From Rehmannia glutinosa (taxonomy: Eukaryota > Streptophyta > Magnoliopsida > Lamiales > Orobanchaceae), in the NCBI GenBank assembly GCA_016081115.2, contig CM071931.1, positions 15,910,317 to 15,974,316 on the forward strand: 64,000 nt of DNA. Direction: 5' to 3'. Positions 23,880 through 34,300 of this stretch are shown here, piece after piece; position 1 is the stretch's first letter; each line of letters begins with the position of its first letter. Made by a program: the position numbers and the translations under genes. The notes under the pieces were generated by a model that saw nothing but the letters and a program-made list of their open reading frames with translations, ran no database searches and had not been told where the DNA came from.

Positions 23880-24767
23880 CAGGGCCCGTCTTGGGTAGGC
23901 ACAACAAGTTTTTCAGGCTTAGGGCCCCAAAATTTTAGGGGCCCATTTTTATGTTTAAGGAGTAATTACAAAAAGCCCCTAAGGTTTGGGCTAATTACAA
24001 AAAAAAAAACAAGAGATTTTTGGAAATTATAAAAAAATCATTTTTTTCTCGTTCACATGCCAAAAATATTTCAAAATCTCCCCCTACGTTTATGAAAACA
24101 TTATAATCACCCCTTAAATTTAATACACAATCAAATCTTAAGGTTTTGGGGCCCCAAATTTTTTAAGTGGTTAAGTATACTCTTCACACACGCAACACCA
24201 AAAAAAAAAAAAAAAGACGGAATTCAACATGAAGCCTAAATTTGTGAAAAAGAGAAATAATTCACTCGAATGTGAGGTACATATAAACTTTAACTCATAC
24301 TTGACAATTTTATTTGATAATGAACATTAAATCCTTCTCAATAATTTCCTAAAATTCTTATAAATAATAACAATTTTTGAAAAAATCTTTTTACAAAATT
24401 TTGAGTCAATAGTTTTATTTTTTTCATTGTGTTAATATTTTTCATTTTGCTTATTTTTTTAGCTTTTGCTTAATTTTGCCCTTTCATTGAATTGATTTAG
24501 TTAGCAACGTGGTTTATGACCGAGCAATAATTTTATTTATTTATTTATTTATGGTTTATGAGTATCGATAAACTTGGGGTCACATAGTAATTTGTGTGAC
24601 TGAAATTTTGTTTTTTTTGTTGTCAAAGTTTTTTAGGGGATTAATATTATAATTGATTTTTTCGCCCTTGATTTATAACAATATTTTAAGACAAAAACAA
24701 ATTGGCCGATATAAGGGCCCATTTTTTTTTATCCCGCTTAGGGCCCTGTATTTCACAGTCCTACCTG
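23880..24767. mobile_element. hAT-type DNA transposon relic with GGGCCC-rich ends
   Basis: 888 bp. The left end is CAGGGCCCGTCTTGGG and the right end, read on the other strand, is CAGGTAGGAC followed by CAGGGCCCTAAG. Subterminal copies of GGGGCCCAAAATTTTAGG-type words occur near both ends. The flanks read TATGTGGA (23872-23879) and TATGTGAC (24768-24775), an 8-bp duplication matching at six positions. End type and duplication length fit hAT. It has no transposase frame and carries a fragment of another small transposon. Confidence 0.7.
23959..24148 (-). mobile_element. Fragment of a Mutator-type MITE nested in the hAT relic
   Basis: GTAATTACAAAAAG followed by AGGTTTGGGCTAATTACAAAA repeats the end of the complete element at 28090-28335, in the opposite orientation. 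Similarity continues through TTTCAAAATC and ATCACCCCTTAAATTTAA and stops at about 24148, where GGGCCCC-rich hAT sequence resumes. The far end is missing. Confidence 0.65.
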
Positions 24768-25580
24768 TATGTGACGCTCCATTTTGTACTATGACATGTG
24801 TTCCTAATATATAATTCTATGAATTTTATTTCTGCATTGTAATAGTTTTAAAATAGCACCAAATAATTGGAGGTAAATATTATTTTATAATTTTTATTGA
24901 TAAAGTCAATATGAAAAAATATCATACATCGAATCATGAAAATACATTAAATACTATGTATTTGTTCGTTCATGCTGGTTTTTCGCAATGCACAACTTCA
25001 TCCTCCATTGAGTTTTAGTCATATTTATATCCTTAATAAGTATAAAGGATGGTGTCATATTTTTTTAAAGGTTGTACTAGAAATTCGAATGTAATTTTAT
25101 TTCCCAAAGTTGTTTGTATGTATAAATTGGTGACAGAGAGTTTTGCAAAAGCGATCGTATAACAATACAAGAAAAATTAATACACATATATAAAAGAATT
25201 AAGTAGAGTAATTAAGAAAATAATTGACAACAAAATATAGTTTTGGTAATATTATTGATTTTATTAGATTTTTTTGGAATAATTGTTTTTTGCAGATTAT
25301 GCCATGCATTTTATTCATTCACGTTGTTAAGTCTATATTTAATTTTTTAAAATTTTATTGTGGGGATTTATGTTGTATTATTTGGATTTTCTAATTATTT
25401 ATGTGAAAATGGGGTACAAATTTATCATTATTATTTTTTTGACAAATTCATTATTATTTTTTTAACTAAAGATTATTGTATTTTTTTTTTTGTTCAAATT
25501 GGAGGTACAGTTGTACCCCTTGTTCCCTTATGGATCTGCACTGCTTCGGATTCCTCAGTGCTACTGTAATAGGTCACACC
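24768..25580. other. AT-rich intergenic DNA, nothing recognised
   Basis: About 810 bases, strongly AT-rich, with homopolymer runs. The longest plus-strand frame (25360-25569) is mostly Phe, Ile and Tyr encoded by T-runs and looks like chance. I see no repeat boundary. Confidence 0.6.
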
Positions 25581-25763
25581 CGGGGCGTCCCCTCATGGTG
25601 TATTAGGGGGGCTTTAGCCCCCACAAAATTTTAAAAAATTTAATTAATATCTATATATTTTGTTTTTGAATATTAATTTTAGTACTAAAGCATTTATTTT
25701 TTTAGTAATTTAGTCCCCCAAAATTAATTAGCCCCAATATGAAGTACCTAGCTCCGTCCCCTG
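25581..25763. mobile_element. Short hAT-type MITE
   Basis: 183 bp flanked by GTCACACC (25573-25580) and ATCACACC (25764-25771), an 8-bp duplication with one mismatch. The left end is CGGGGCGTCCCC; the right end on the opposite strand is CAGGGGACGGAGCTAGG. The CAGGGGCGGAGC-type end is typical of plant hAT MITEs. Internal GGGGGCTTTAGCCCCC near the left end forms a small palindrome. Confidence 0.82.
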
Positions 25764-26998
25764 ATCACACCTTAAAAAAAATAACCCATTATTAAAAGAT
25801 TTGTGTAACTTGTCTCCGTTCTTGTTGTCTTCCCAAAGACTCACCTTCATCTTCCCTAAGAATCTTCTTCTCTAAGAATGAATCTGCATTTTGATTAAAT
25901 TAACCTTGGAATCTTGAAATCAAATCAATTCTTCAGCTTTTGTTAAAGCGTAATCTCGTGAGGAGTTTATTTGCTGAAGAACAAATATATTGCTCGCAAT
26001 CCTTTTTTTTTTTTTTTCCTATGACAAAACCTAGTATCTTGCAATATGCACTCATAATTTACACGTGTCATTCATCCAAAGATGTGGAATAGAGAAAGTG
26101 GAATAGAAAATCTCACTCCCAATTAATGGGAATACTTACAAATGGGATGAATGAACTGTTTTATACGTGGGTTGATGGAACACACATGTCTTCGTAGAGA
26201 AAATGGATGTGTGGGGTGATTTTACCACAAGGGCTTTGTAGGAGAAAATGGGTGCGTGGGCTGGTATGGGCAGTGAGTTGAATCTGCATTCCAATAATGA
26301 CTAATAATATTGAATAATTAATTAAATAATTTTGTGATTAAATAATGCATAAAATAATTAAAATAAGAAATAATGGGAAAAGTCAATTTTATTCCCAACA
26401 ATATATGTGTGTGTGTGTAAAAAACTGTAAATGAAAAACATTTTAAAAGTGTTCTACACCAACTAATTCAACAATAAAAAACAAGTTCAAGACCAATTTT
26501 AAATCTCGTAAAGAAACTCAAATTAAATTTAAAACCATGATTTATTCACCTCAACTTAAGTTTATTTAAATGAAGTCTTTCTTGTATCTTTTACTGAAGT
26601 TTTTGCTTTCTAACAGATAAAAGTATAACAGAAGACAAGAAAATCTGCTCTCTCTGATAAAGATTTCGTTATCTAAGAATGAGACAGTTCTGATTTCTGA
26701 AAAACTCTTATCTGCATTCCACGAGTGGCAGTATAGTCATTTCGCACGGAATAATGTCAAGTTGCAAATACAAAATAAAAAAAAAAAAGGTGTTTGTTTT
26801 TTATGCGACTTTGTCGATAACATATTTATTGTTCGACATGGTATAACTTTAGAAAAAATTGAAATACTGAATGCCCATGTACTTAACTTAAATTTCCAGG
26901 CTTCCAACTCAAAACTCCTATTTTTCATTGTGTTTCATTTGAATTTTCAATACATTAAATAAATACTACATATAAATATCAATACATGGTATTCAGTA
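25764..26998. other. AT-rich intergenic DNA, nothing coding recognised
   Basis: No supported gene. A CT-rich stretch at 25810-25890 resembles plant 5' leaders but no coding sequence follows. A short (TG)n run lies near 26404-26418. Two overlapping antisense frames of about 65 codons at 26737-26962 have no recognisable content. Confidence 0.55.
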
Positions 26999-27436
26999 TA
27001 GGGACGTGCCTTATGTATGGACCAGTATGGTGTGTGAGTCATCTGACTCAGGCCTAAAAAAATAACAAAATTTTAGGGGCCAAAATATTTCTATTACCTT
27101 ATATATATGCATTAGATATGAATGTAAATGTACATTTCTCAAATTGGAAGCTCATTAAAAAATTCTCAAATTAATCATGTCATAAGAAAAATTGAATTAG
27201 TTAGTTATGTTATCGATTGAGAAATGAATTATTGAACAACTTCATTAATACTTTTGATGTCGAATCTATGAGTCAATTTGTATTTAAGTAATTACTTTGG
27301 ACATGATTGTCATGTCATGTTATAGATAATTCGTTTTTAATGTTATTTTATCTTGTCTTTAAGTTCGTTAAAAAAAAAAGAGCTCAGTTTAAAATTTTAC
27401 TCGGGCCTAAAAATTGCTTAGGCATGCACGACCCTG
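26999..27436. mobile_element. hAT-type MITE-like element
   Basis: 438 bp. Left end TAGGGACGTGCCTTATG; right end on the opposite strand CAGGGTCGTGCATGCC. Subterminal CAGGCCTAAAAA and, opposite, TTTTAGGCCCGAG match the style of the element at 23880-24767. Flanks ATTCAGTA and CCTGAGTA agree at five of eight positions, so the duplication is weak. Confidence 0.65.
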
Positions 27437-28089
27437 CCTGAGTAGAAATTGAAAATCTCGTGTGCTAAATTCCTAGGGGTTCTCTAGAAACGTGGTTCTC
27501 ATATATTTTTGTATCAAAACAATTTCATTTTACTTAGAAGGGCAATCCCTTCTTTTACCTTTTCTATGATAACAATGATGTTGCATCTCTTTTAGTCCAA
27601 AAACATTTTATGCATCTTTATTTGTTTTTTTTTAATAAACTGGCAAAATGACAACAAAAATAAGACACGTTATTTTTCAAATTTTGAAACAAAACAAGAA
27701 CATAATATTATACTCACCGTTTATTGGCATAAAATTATATGATTAAGGAGAAACGAAAGACAAAGTAAGAAATGAAATGTTGAATATTTTTGCAGTCTCC
27801 AACTGCGATGCTATTAGAAATTTAGAATGAACAACCTCGTTTTTCATCTATCAAGTAGTTGAATTTTGTAGGGGAAGAAAATCGAAACAGAGAAGTATGA
27901 AGGGTCACTGTGCAAAAGCCAATTAACATGGTTGCAAAGTGTGATTTTCAGACTTTAGTTATTCTGACCCATAATGATTGTCCAAATTGGAAACCATTCT
28001 CTCTTCGGCCCTCACAACCAAAATTGTTTTCTTAGTGACCTCTTTCGAGATTTGGTCATTTCTTTTAAAAAAAATGCATTAAGAATTAA
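27437..28089. other. AT-rich intergenic DNA, nothing recognised
   Basis: About 650 bases without a credible frame or repeat boundary. It ends at the duplication AAGAATTAA (28081-28089) that belongs to the next element. Confidence 0.6.
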
Positions 28090-28335
28090 GGGATAATTAC
28101 AAAAAGTACCCTGAGGTTTGACCTAATTACAAAAAAACCCAGCTAACATTAAAACTTACAAAAGTACCCCGAGGTTTGATTTAGTGTTAAAATTAAGGGG
28201 TAATCAAATGATTTTACAAATATGAAGGGGATTTTGAAATATATTTCAAACCTCGGGGGTATTTTTGTAAATTTTAAAGTTAATTTGGATATTTTTGTAA
28301 TTAGGTCAAACCTCGTCACTTTTTGTAATTATCCC
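28090..28335. mobile_element. Complete Mutator-type MITE
   Basis: 246 bp with long inverted repeats: GGGATAATTACAAAAAGT at both ends, followed on both sides by GAGGTTTGACCTAATTACAA. It is flanked by a perfect 9-bp duplication AAGAATTAA (28081-28089 and 28336-28344). The 9-bp duplication and long terminal inverted repeats indicate the Mutator superfamily. It is too short to encode a transposase. Confidence 0.93.
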
Positions 28336-30330
28336 AAGAATTAATGGTGCTAGAAAAACTCCAGCAATGATTGGCAGAGATGACTCGGTGTTAGAGTTGA
28401 CTTGTGCTTAGAGTTGACTTGTGCTAAGTCAAACACTATTTGAGTTTTGCCACTTCTAAAATTATTGACCGATTGTACATATGGATGTTACTTATGGCAT
28501 GTTCTTTCCCACTTTCTTTTTTTACTTTTGGAGTTACTTTTGGCTCTATTTAAGGAGATTGAAGGTTGATGATTTTCGTAGAGTCCGAGCTAGAGCCAAA
28601 TTAGAGAGAGTATTCAAGGAAAGTGCAGAAAATAATTCAAGAACATGCAGTGCTTAATCTGTTTCTACAATGGTGCACGAGTGTTGGCATCACAATCGGC
28701 ACCACGATCGCAATACCTCTCCATATCATCTGTTCTTGAATTATTGATGTGTTGAGATCCATTGTTCGAGTCAACGCCATAAAAAAAAAGAGTTGGTTTT
28801 GAGTTTTTTTTTTTTATATAAAAGTGTTTTAAGGAAGGTGCTTAGTGTGTTCAAAGATTTTGCTACAATTTCCTTCTTTGTTACTTCATGTTGATTATTG
28901 AGAGACAAGTGATACCTAGGTTAGGTTCGATTGTTCTTTTACTTTTTACTTTAAGGTTAGCTGGAGATCAAGTACAACAGGGGGAACAACTATTGGAGGA
29001 GAAAACAACATCATCAAAATAAATACTAGGGCCCTTAGGTTGTCGCGGATAAAACAAGGATTGAGAAGGTCGACGATGAACGCCTCGGTCCAAAGATGGG
29101 AAGCACGAGAATCCATCACTTATTGTTTGCCAAGAGGACTATGATGAAGGGTTTTGTACTTGTGGTATCCAATTTTATCTTGTTATAAAAGAACCAAATA
29201 AAGTCACAGATGATGGCGACAAGTTCACAAATATCTTGCTCATAGGTAATGATAATATATTGGAACTACAAGGTGGAAGATGGTTGTTCAAATTTCATAA
29301 TAAGTTCCCGAGTCCTGCAATTTTCCAAAAAGCAGAAGCAAATGGACATGTAAAGAAAATGTGAGTCGAAGTTGGAGATTGATGATCACAGAAGAAGCAC
29401 ATTTCCGATGACTCAAGGTGATGCAGCTAGAGATTATCCAAGATAACAATAGATTGAGAGATACAACACCAAAAGAATAGCTTGGAGCAATGGGGGATCC
29501 GAAGTTTCCAGATTTTCTTCCAAATTGAATTAACACCCGAACCGGAGGAGACGTGCGAAGAGGTAGCCTAGGAGTAGCTCTCTTTCCAAAATGGCATGAT
29601 ATGTTGTTTTAATAGATATTTGCCATGTCTAAAACTCGCCAAAGACCGGATATTCGCATAACAAGTCCGATCGGGGGTGTGCAAGAATGGATTTTGCTTC
29701 TGGCGGAGAAAAGTGGAGCAAACTAACCCAATGTTCCACTACCCTAGCTCAATGTCAATAAGGTCGCCCATCAGTATGTAAGGACCATGACATCGGTCGT
29801 GGGGCGGATGAGGAAATCGAGTGGCAAGTAATCAATGAATCGCCCATATTCTCGTTGAAGTTCGAAACAAATTTATTTTCTACTACCCAACCTTAAACAC
29901 TTCAAACTTGCAAAGATACTTCGCCACCACCAAGACGTACAATAACCTAGCTATGCGGACATAGTCTCATGAGGAAATATTTTGCTTTAAAAATACGTGC
30001 CAATAGTGATGAAGTACATGCAAGAATTCACCACGCTTGTTTACATAATAATGTAAGATTAAAAGCTTTCGGTGACGCAATCCAAGTCCTCCTGGAGGCT
30101 TTACTTCTACAAATCATATCTCAATGCGCCAATAGATAGATCTTTTTTAGGATTTCTACTCCACAAATATTGAGTCATCATCAATTGGAGCATGTTAAAT
30201 ATGTAATGAGGATTTTGAAATAAGACATTGCAAATGTTGGTATCGATTGTATGATTGAATTAGAATGAGTCGGCTACTTGAGATATTTGTTTTTCCTTCC
30301 ACCTTGAGTTTGGTTCATGCTCTATCGAGG
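28336..30330. other. Decayed repeat DNA; possible old copia remnant
   Basis: No intact gene. A segment at 28389-28979 begins TGTTAGAGTTGAC and ends GTACAACA, with a GGCTCTATTTAAGG TATA-like box near 28535, so it could be an old LTR of about 590 bp. No primer site of the TGGTATCAGAGC type follows and no second LTR was found. Around 30180-30260 the plus strand reads HQLEHVKYVMRILK in one frame, weakly like the copia RNase H linker (usually ending RILRYLKG). From 29030 to 30000 broken frames show no recognised domain. Confidence 0.35.
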
Positions 30331-30490
30331 ATATTAGAAAATATTTAGAGATAAATACGATTAACCATCCAAACTTTACCTATTTTTACACTTTACTCTC
30401 CAAATTTTAATTCGTGACACTTTGCCCCGAACTATGAAAATCCTTACACTTTACCCTATATGAAAAATTTTGCCCCCATGGTTTTATTCT
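30331..30490. repeat. MITE-like repeat relic
   Basis: Contains several copies of the word ACACTTTACCC / ACACTTTGCCC with AT-rich spacers. Such stretches are common at the edges of old plant MITEs, but I could not define inverted ends or a duplication. Confidence 0.3.
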
Positions 30491-30656
30491 TTTATAAAAA
30501 TAGATCTAGTTATCCCTTTAAACTCTAATTTGTGGCAAATTCTTTGCATAGTTATAAATTTATTGTATTATTCAATAAACATCAAAGTTTGCTCCATAAT
30601 TAATTTGTTTTCCGAATTTTACGAGAAATGAGAGCCCTTATTTTCTATCACTTGTT

Positions 30657-31225
30657 TTGTTCGTGACATTGTTACACCTACTTAGATCCAGTCTTTATTT
30701 AGAGGTTTTAAATGGATCATGTCGGGTTTCCACCTATAAACTCAACAAGACATACTTCTATCAAAGATCTCATTTCAAGTATATATCCATATACAAATTG
30801 GGCCTTAAGATTGAAAATGAAAATAGTCCATTACGACCATATCGGCCCAACATGCTTCCGTAAAATTAATGAATCCCTTAAAATTCATACCTTCTTTGAT
30901 CGATGACAAAGACCGGTGAGATGGCTCGCAACACCACCAGTTGGAAAATTACGCCCTTAGACCTTTTGATGAACAATTCGCACTATTCAACTTCAACCAA
31001 TAGGAAGATGATCTACAAGTTATCGACTCCTTGAAGAATCGCTCATCACAACCTTGGTTCATTTTCTACTCCAGCGCATAAGATAATTCTCAAAAGGATG
31101 AATTAATAGAACATTATGAACACATGTTGAAGCAAAAGCCTCTTTTTATTAAGAATTTGAAGAAATATTTATTAAATCAAGTAATCACCTTTTGGGAGGA
31201 GAATACTTGTTTAGCCCCTCATATA
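30657..31225 (+). pseudogene. Unrecognised coding-like relic, perhaps pararetroviral
   Basis: Three plus-strand frames in succession give protein-like text. The first (open at 30712-30906) includes YTNWALRLKMKIVHYDHIGP; the second, near 30925-30965, has WLATPPVGKLRP; the third, 31000-31200, has VIDSLKNRSSQPWFIFYSS followed by a Lys/Leu-rich helix. The minus strand is not protein-like. I do not recognise the family. It lies next to the pararetrovirus but in the opposite orientation, so it could be an inverted piece of the same virus lineage or an unrelated gene relic. Confidence 0.35.
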
Positions 31226-31329
31226 TGAGGCTTGCACTCTCTTACACATAAACAAAAACTTAAAAACACTCGAAATTTAAACAATCAACTATTTTTACAA
31301 AGAAAATTTTATTTTGGAAGACTAAGGGA

Positions 31330-32930
31330 TGTTGATCGATGCCTTTAGCCTTCGAAACCATTGTATATATAGAGGTAATCGATGCCTCTATCTCGATTGA
31401 ATTATTACTCCCACTTGCCGAGAGTAGTGGATGCTTTATCGACTTCACATGGCTTGGGACCCATTCTAGTCTAGTATCTAAGGCGTTCGATAAGGCTCCA
31501 AAGCCTCGTGACGACTGTTTCCTTTTTCTTTTAATGGATTGGAAGGAATCACTTTATTATTTGTTTTGCCCCACCTTTTGTCTTTTTGAAAAGTGGGTCT
31601 CCGCGTGCATGGAGTCATATGTCTCCACCAAGTTTGTCGTGAAATCTACTTTTTTGGTGGTCCTCGAATTATTGGATACCTTGGCACTTTTTGTGACTTT
31701 CCTTCTCCGTCTCCGGACATCTCCAATCAATTTTTGGTCGAATCCTTAGCCAAATTCGCTCCTTTTGATTTGGACATTCTAGGCATACATGATTTTCCCA
31801 TTGGCTAATATGAGCCATATTGCAATATTTCCGACGAGTTTTTACTTACTTGACAACTTATTTTACCAAAGAAGACTTCATTTTTCTCGAACAGGTCTTC
31901 TCGCAAATATTGTAGTTTTTCATATCATTGTATTTAACAGAATGATCCATTCACCGAGTTCTCGATAAAATTTGAACAGAAACTTAACTTCGTCCATCTC
32001 TCGTAAAATAGATCCATAAACCCATGCTTGTCTTGTCGAAATTTGATCTTCTCAAAAAAGACGTGCACTCGGGTTACTTCTTCCCGAACTTACTTCCTTG
32101 ATAGTTTTGAAAGCTCGCTCATTTGTCCTTTGAAGCCGAATATAATGAAAGGCTTCATAATTACCTTTTCCCCAGTTGGAGCTACACAAATGAAATACGG
32201 TTCAAGGTATCGTCGCGTTTTAGGTTCTCATTGTTGGACCATCACTCGTATCTTCTTCCTGGATCTATTTTGGTAGTAGTTTTATCTCCTGGGAAGCGGG
32301 AGGTAGTATATATTGAAACAAGGCTTCCAATTCATACCACCACTTAAGCTCGTGTGGATTGGAGTTTGGTAATATCCACACCCTTGGGTATTTTCCAATG
32401 TCAATCTTTGTTCTTTTTCTGGATGTATCCCTTATTTTGTAATAAATTTCTCCCAATTTTCTTGATATTCTGCGAAGAAGAAACTTTAATCTCGTTAGTA
32501 TCAACCTTAGAATTACCCATCATAGGCCTAAGATTGATCACTTCGTCATTTACCCCGGACGCTACTTTGGTTGACAGGATGACTCGGGATTTGACTCAGT
32601 ATCATCTTTTCCTTGGGCCAATGTTTTTACGCCGACTTAGGACTTGTGCTAGAGGTACTTGAATCCTCCTGCTATGGGTTAGGGAACCTGCGCTCTAAAT
32701 GCTCTTTTTGCTTATTAACGGCCCGCAGAGTGGCCTTTGAAATGCCAATCTCAAATGAGAATGAGATCGAACACAAGCTTGTATGCGATGGTTACTTTGT
32801 CCCAATCATTCTTTTGCAACCTTCTGGCGAAATCAACATTGATGGCCGAGTGTCAAATTCTCGAGAGAAACATCTCAAGATGATCGTCGATGTGTCTTAA
32901 TCTTTGTGAGGATGGAATCAACTTCAATTC
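31330..32930 (-). pseudogene. Frame downstream of pararetrovirus RNase H, unrecognised
   Basis: After the RNase H region the minus strand keeps protein-like text in changing frames. The best open stretch (32265-32504) has KIDIGKYPRVWILPNSNPHE and a Trp-rich helix after it. Next comes EKVIMKPFIIFGFKGQMSEL in another frame near 32135-32200, then a Lys-rich tail near 31650-31800. Some plant pararetroviruses carry an additional frame after the polyprotein; I cannot name a function. It may also have been joined secondarily. Frameshifts are frequent. Confidence 0.4.
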
Positions 32931-34300
32931 CCTCCATCTCTTGTTAGAAAATCTGCAAGAATATTTTCATGAGATTTTATAATGACAATATCATAATCAT
33001 AATATTGACATTCAGACTTGCCATCTAAGTAATATAGCCTTTTCTTTTAGATTCAATTTTATTTTTCTTAAAAGCATTGACACTTGAATTATCAATTTTT
33101 AAAGTAAACTTTTTAGCCAAGAAAAATAAAGTCCATTTTTTGAAAGCCTTTACATTGCAAAAGAATTCTTTCTTGTTAATGTGCCACCAATTTGCTTCAC
33201 CGCCTGTAAATAGACAGCTACAATTTCGCATGGCACTTCTCCATTTAGTGTGACTTTCATAAGGATCAGCCGCTACCAATAATCACCGGCATCCGTGTAT
33301 AGAACCGAGATCATCCCCGTCTTGTGGAATCACAAGTTTTGGAAGCTATTTACAAACTTCCTTGAGTTGCTTTATCCCTTCTTGATGTTTATCTTCCCAT
33401 TTGTATGTAGCATCTTTTTTTGAGTAATGGGCTAAACACCTTCCTATAATGTGCCGATTGTTTATGAACATTCTAGCAAAATTAACAACTCTAAGAAAAC
33501 TTTAAAGTCTTTTCTTGTCTTTGAGAATATCCGGAAATCCTTGTATCTTTTCCACTATGTGGCTTTGTAGAATGATTCCGTGATTCATCGATTTCAATTC
33601 CAAGGAATTCAATGCTGTCTCGTAGCAATTCACGCCTTCTTTTAAAGCACTAATCCTTCCTTGTGACAAACATCTGAAAACATTTCCAAGTGTTTGAGAT
33701 GATCCTTCATATTCTTTGATGCGATAAGAATATCATCAATATATACGAACATGAAACTGAAATAATCCTTGAAGAGATTATCCATCTTCCTTTGATGATA
33801 TATCTGGGGTGCGTTAGCCAATCCCATAAGCATTACGTTCCAAATATAATGTCTTTGTGGTGTGGAGAAAGTCTGAACTTCTTACTTTCTTCCTCCATCT
33901 TAATCGATAAAATCGACTTGCGTCGAACTTTGAGAATATCGTGGCACCTTTGATACAATTAACCAAATGTCCTCTCTCGGGATATAGTATCCGTCAAGCT
34001 CCAAAATGTTATTAATTCCTTTATAATTAATAACAAGTCTTATCTTCCCTCTTTTAATTTCTCCATGATTCCTCGACTAAGAATCCCTGGTTGTCGTATG
34101 GAGAAACTCCTGGTGAAATCAACTTAAGATCAAGATGTTCCTTAAGTATCTTCTACATATCACAATCATCTTGGTTCATAAGGATTGGTTTGAATCTTAC
34201 GAACTCATATTCCTTCCCTGATTTAACCATTAAGGATGCTTTGAGCTCGTTCTTATCCCACCATACCAAAGGATTTTCATTGTAATTCATTTGGATCTTC
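32931..34300 (-). pseudogene. Pararetrovirus reverse transcriptase and RNase H, broken
   Basis: RT finger/palm text includes GLISPG-type words at about 34110, FSKFDASRFY at about 33960, GLANAPQIYHQRKMDNLF (33770-33830) and the catalytic FVYIDDILIASKN with YIDD at 33732-33743. The RNase H part, open at 33025-33279, has LFTGGEANWWHINKKEF and a K-x-D-N word, the typical caulimovirid arrangement in which the enzyme domain ends near LTREME at about 32950. Relative to the family the primer-grip and thumb regions are split by at least four frameshifts. It would convert pregenomic RNA to DNA; this copy cannot as given. Confidence 0.82.

Noticed and set aside
25360..25569. Plus-strand frame of 69 codons in AT-rich DNA
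   Set aside because: Composed mostly of Phe, Ile, Leu and Tyr from T-runs, with no neighbours or motifs.
31339..31749. Plus-strand open frame of 136 codons near the pararetrovirus
   Set aside because: The minus strand at the same place continues protein-like Lys-rich viral text; the plus frame is Leu/Phe-rich as antisense frames usually are. I cannot fully exclude it.
33640..33840. Ty3/gypsy RT
   Set aside because: YIDD RT is shared with gypsy, but the nearby caulimovirid zinc finger and RNase H style, and the absence of integrase and LTRs, favour a pararetrovirus.
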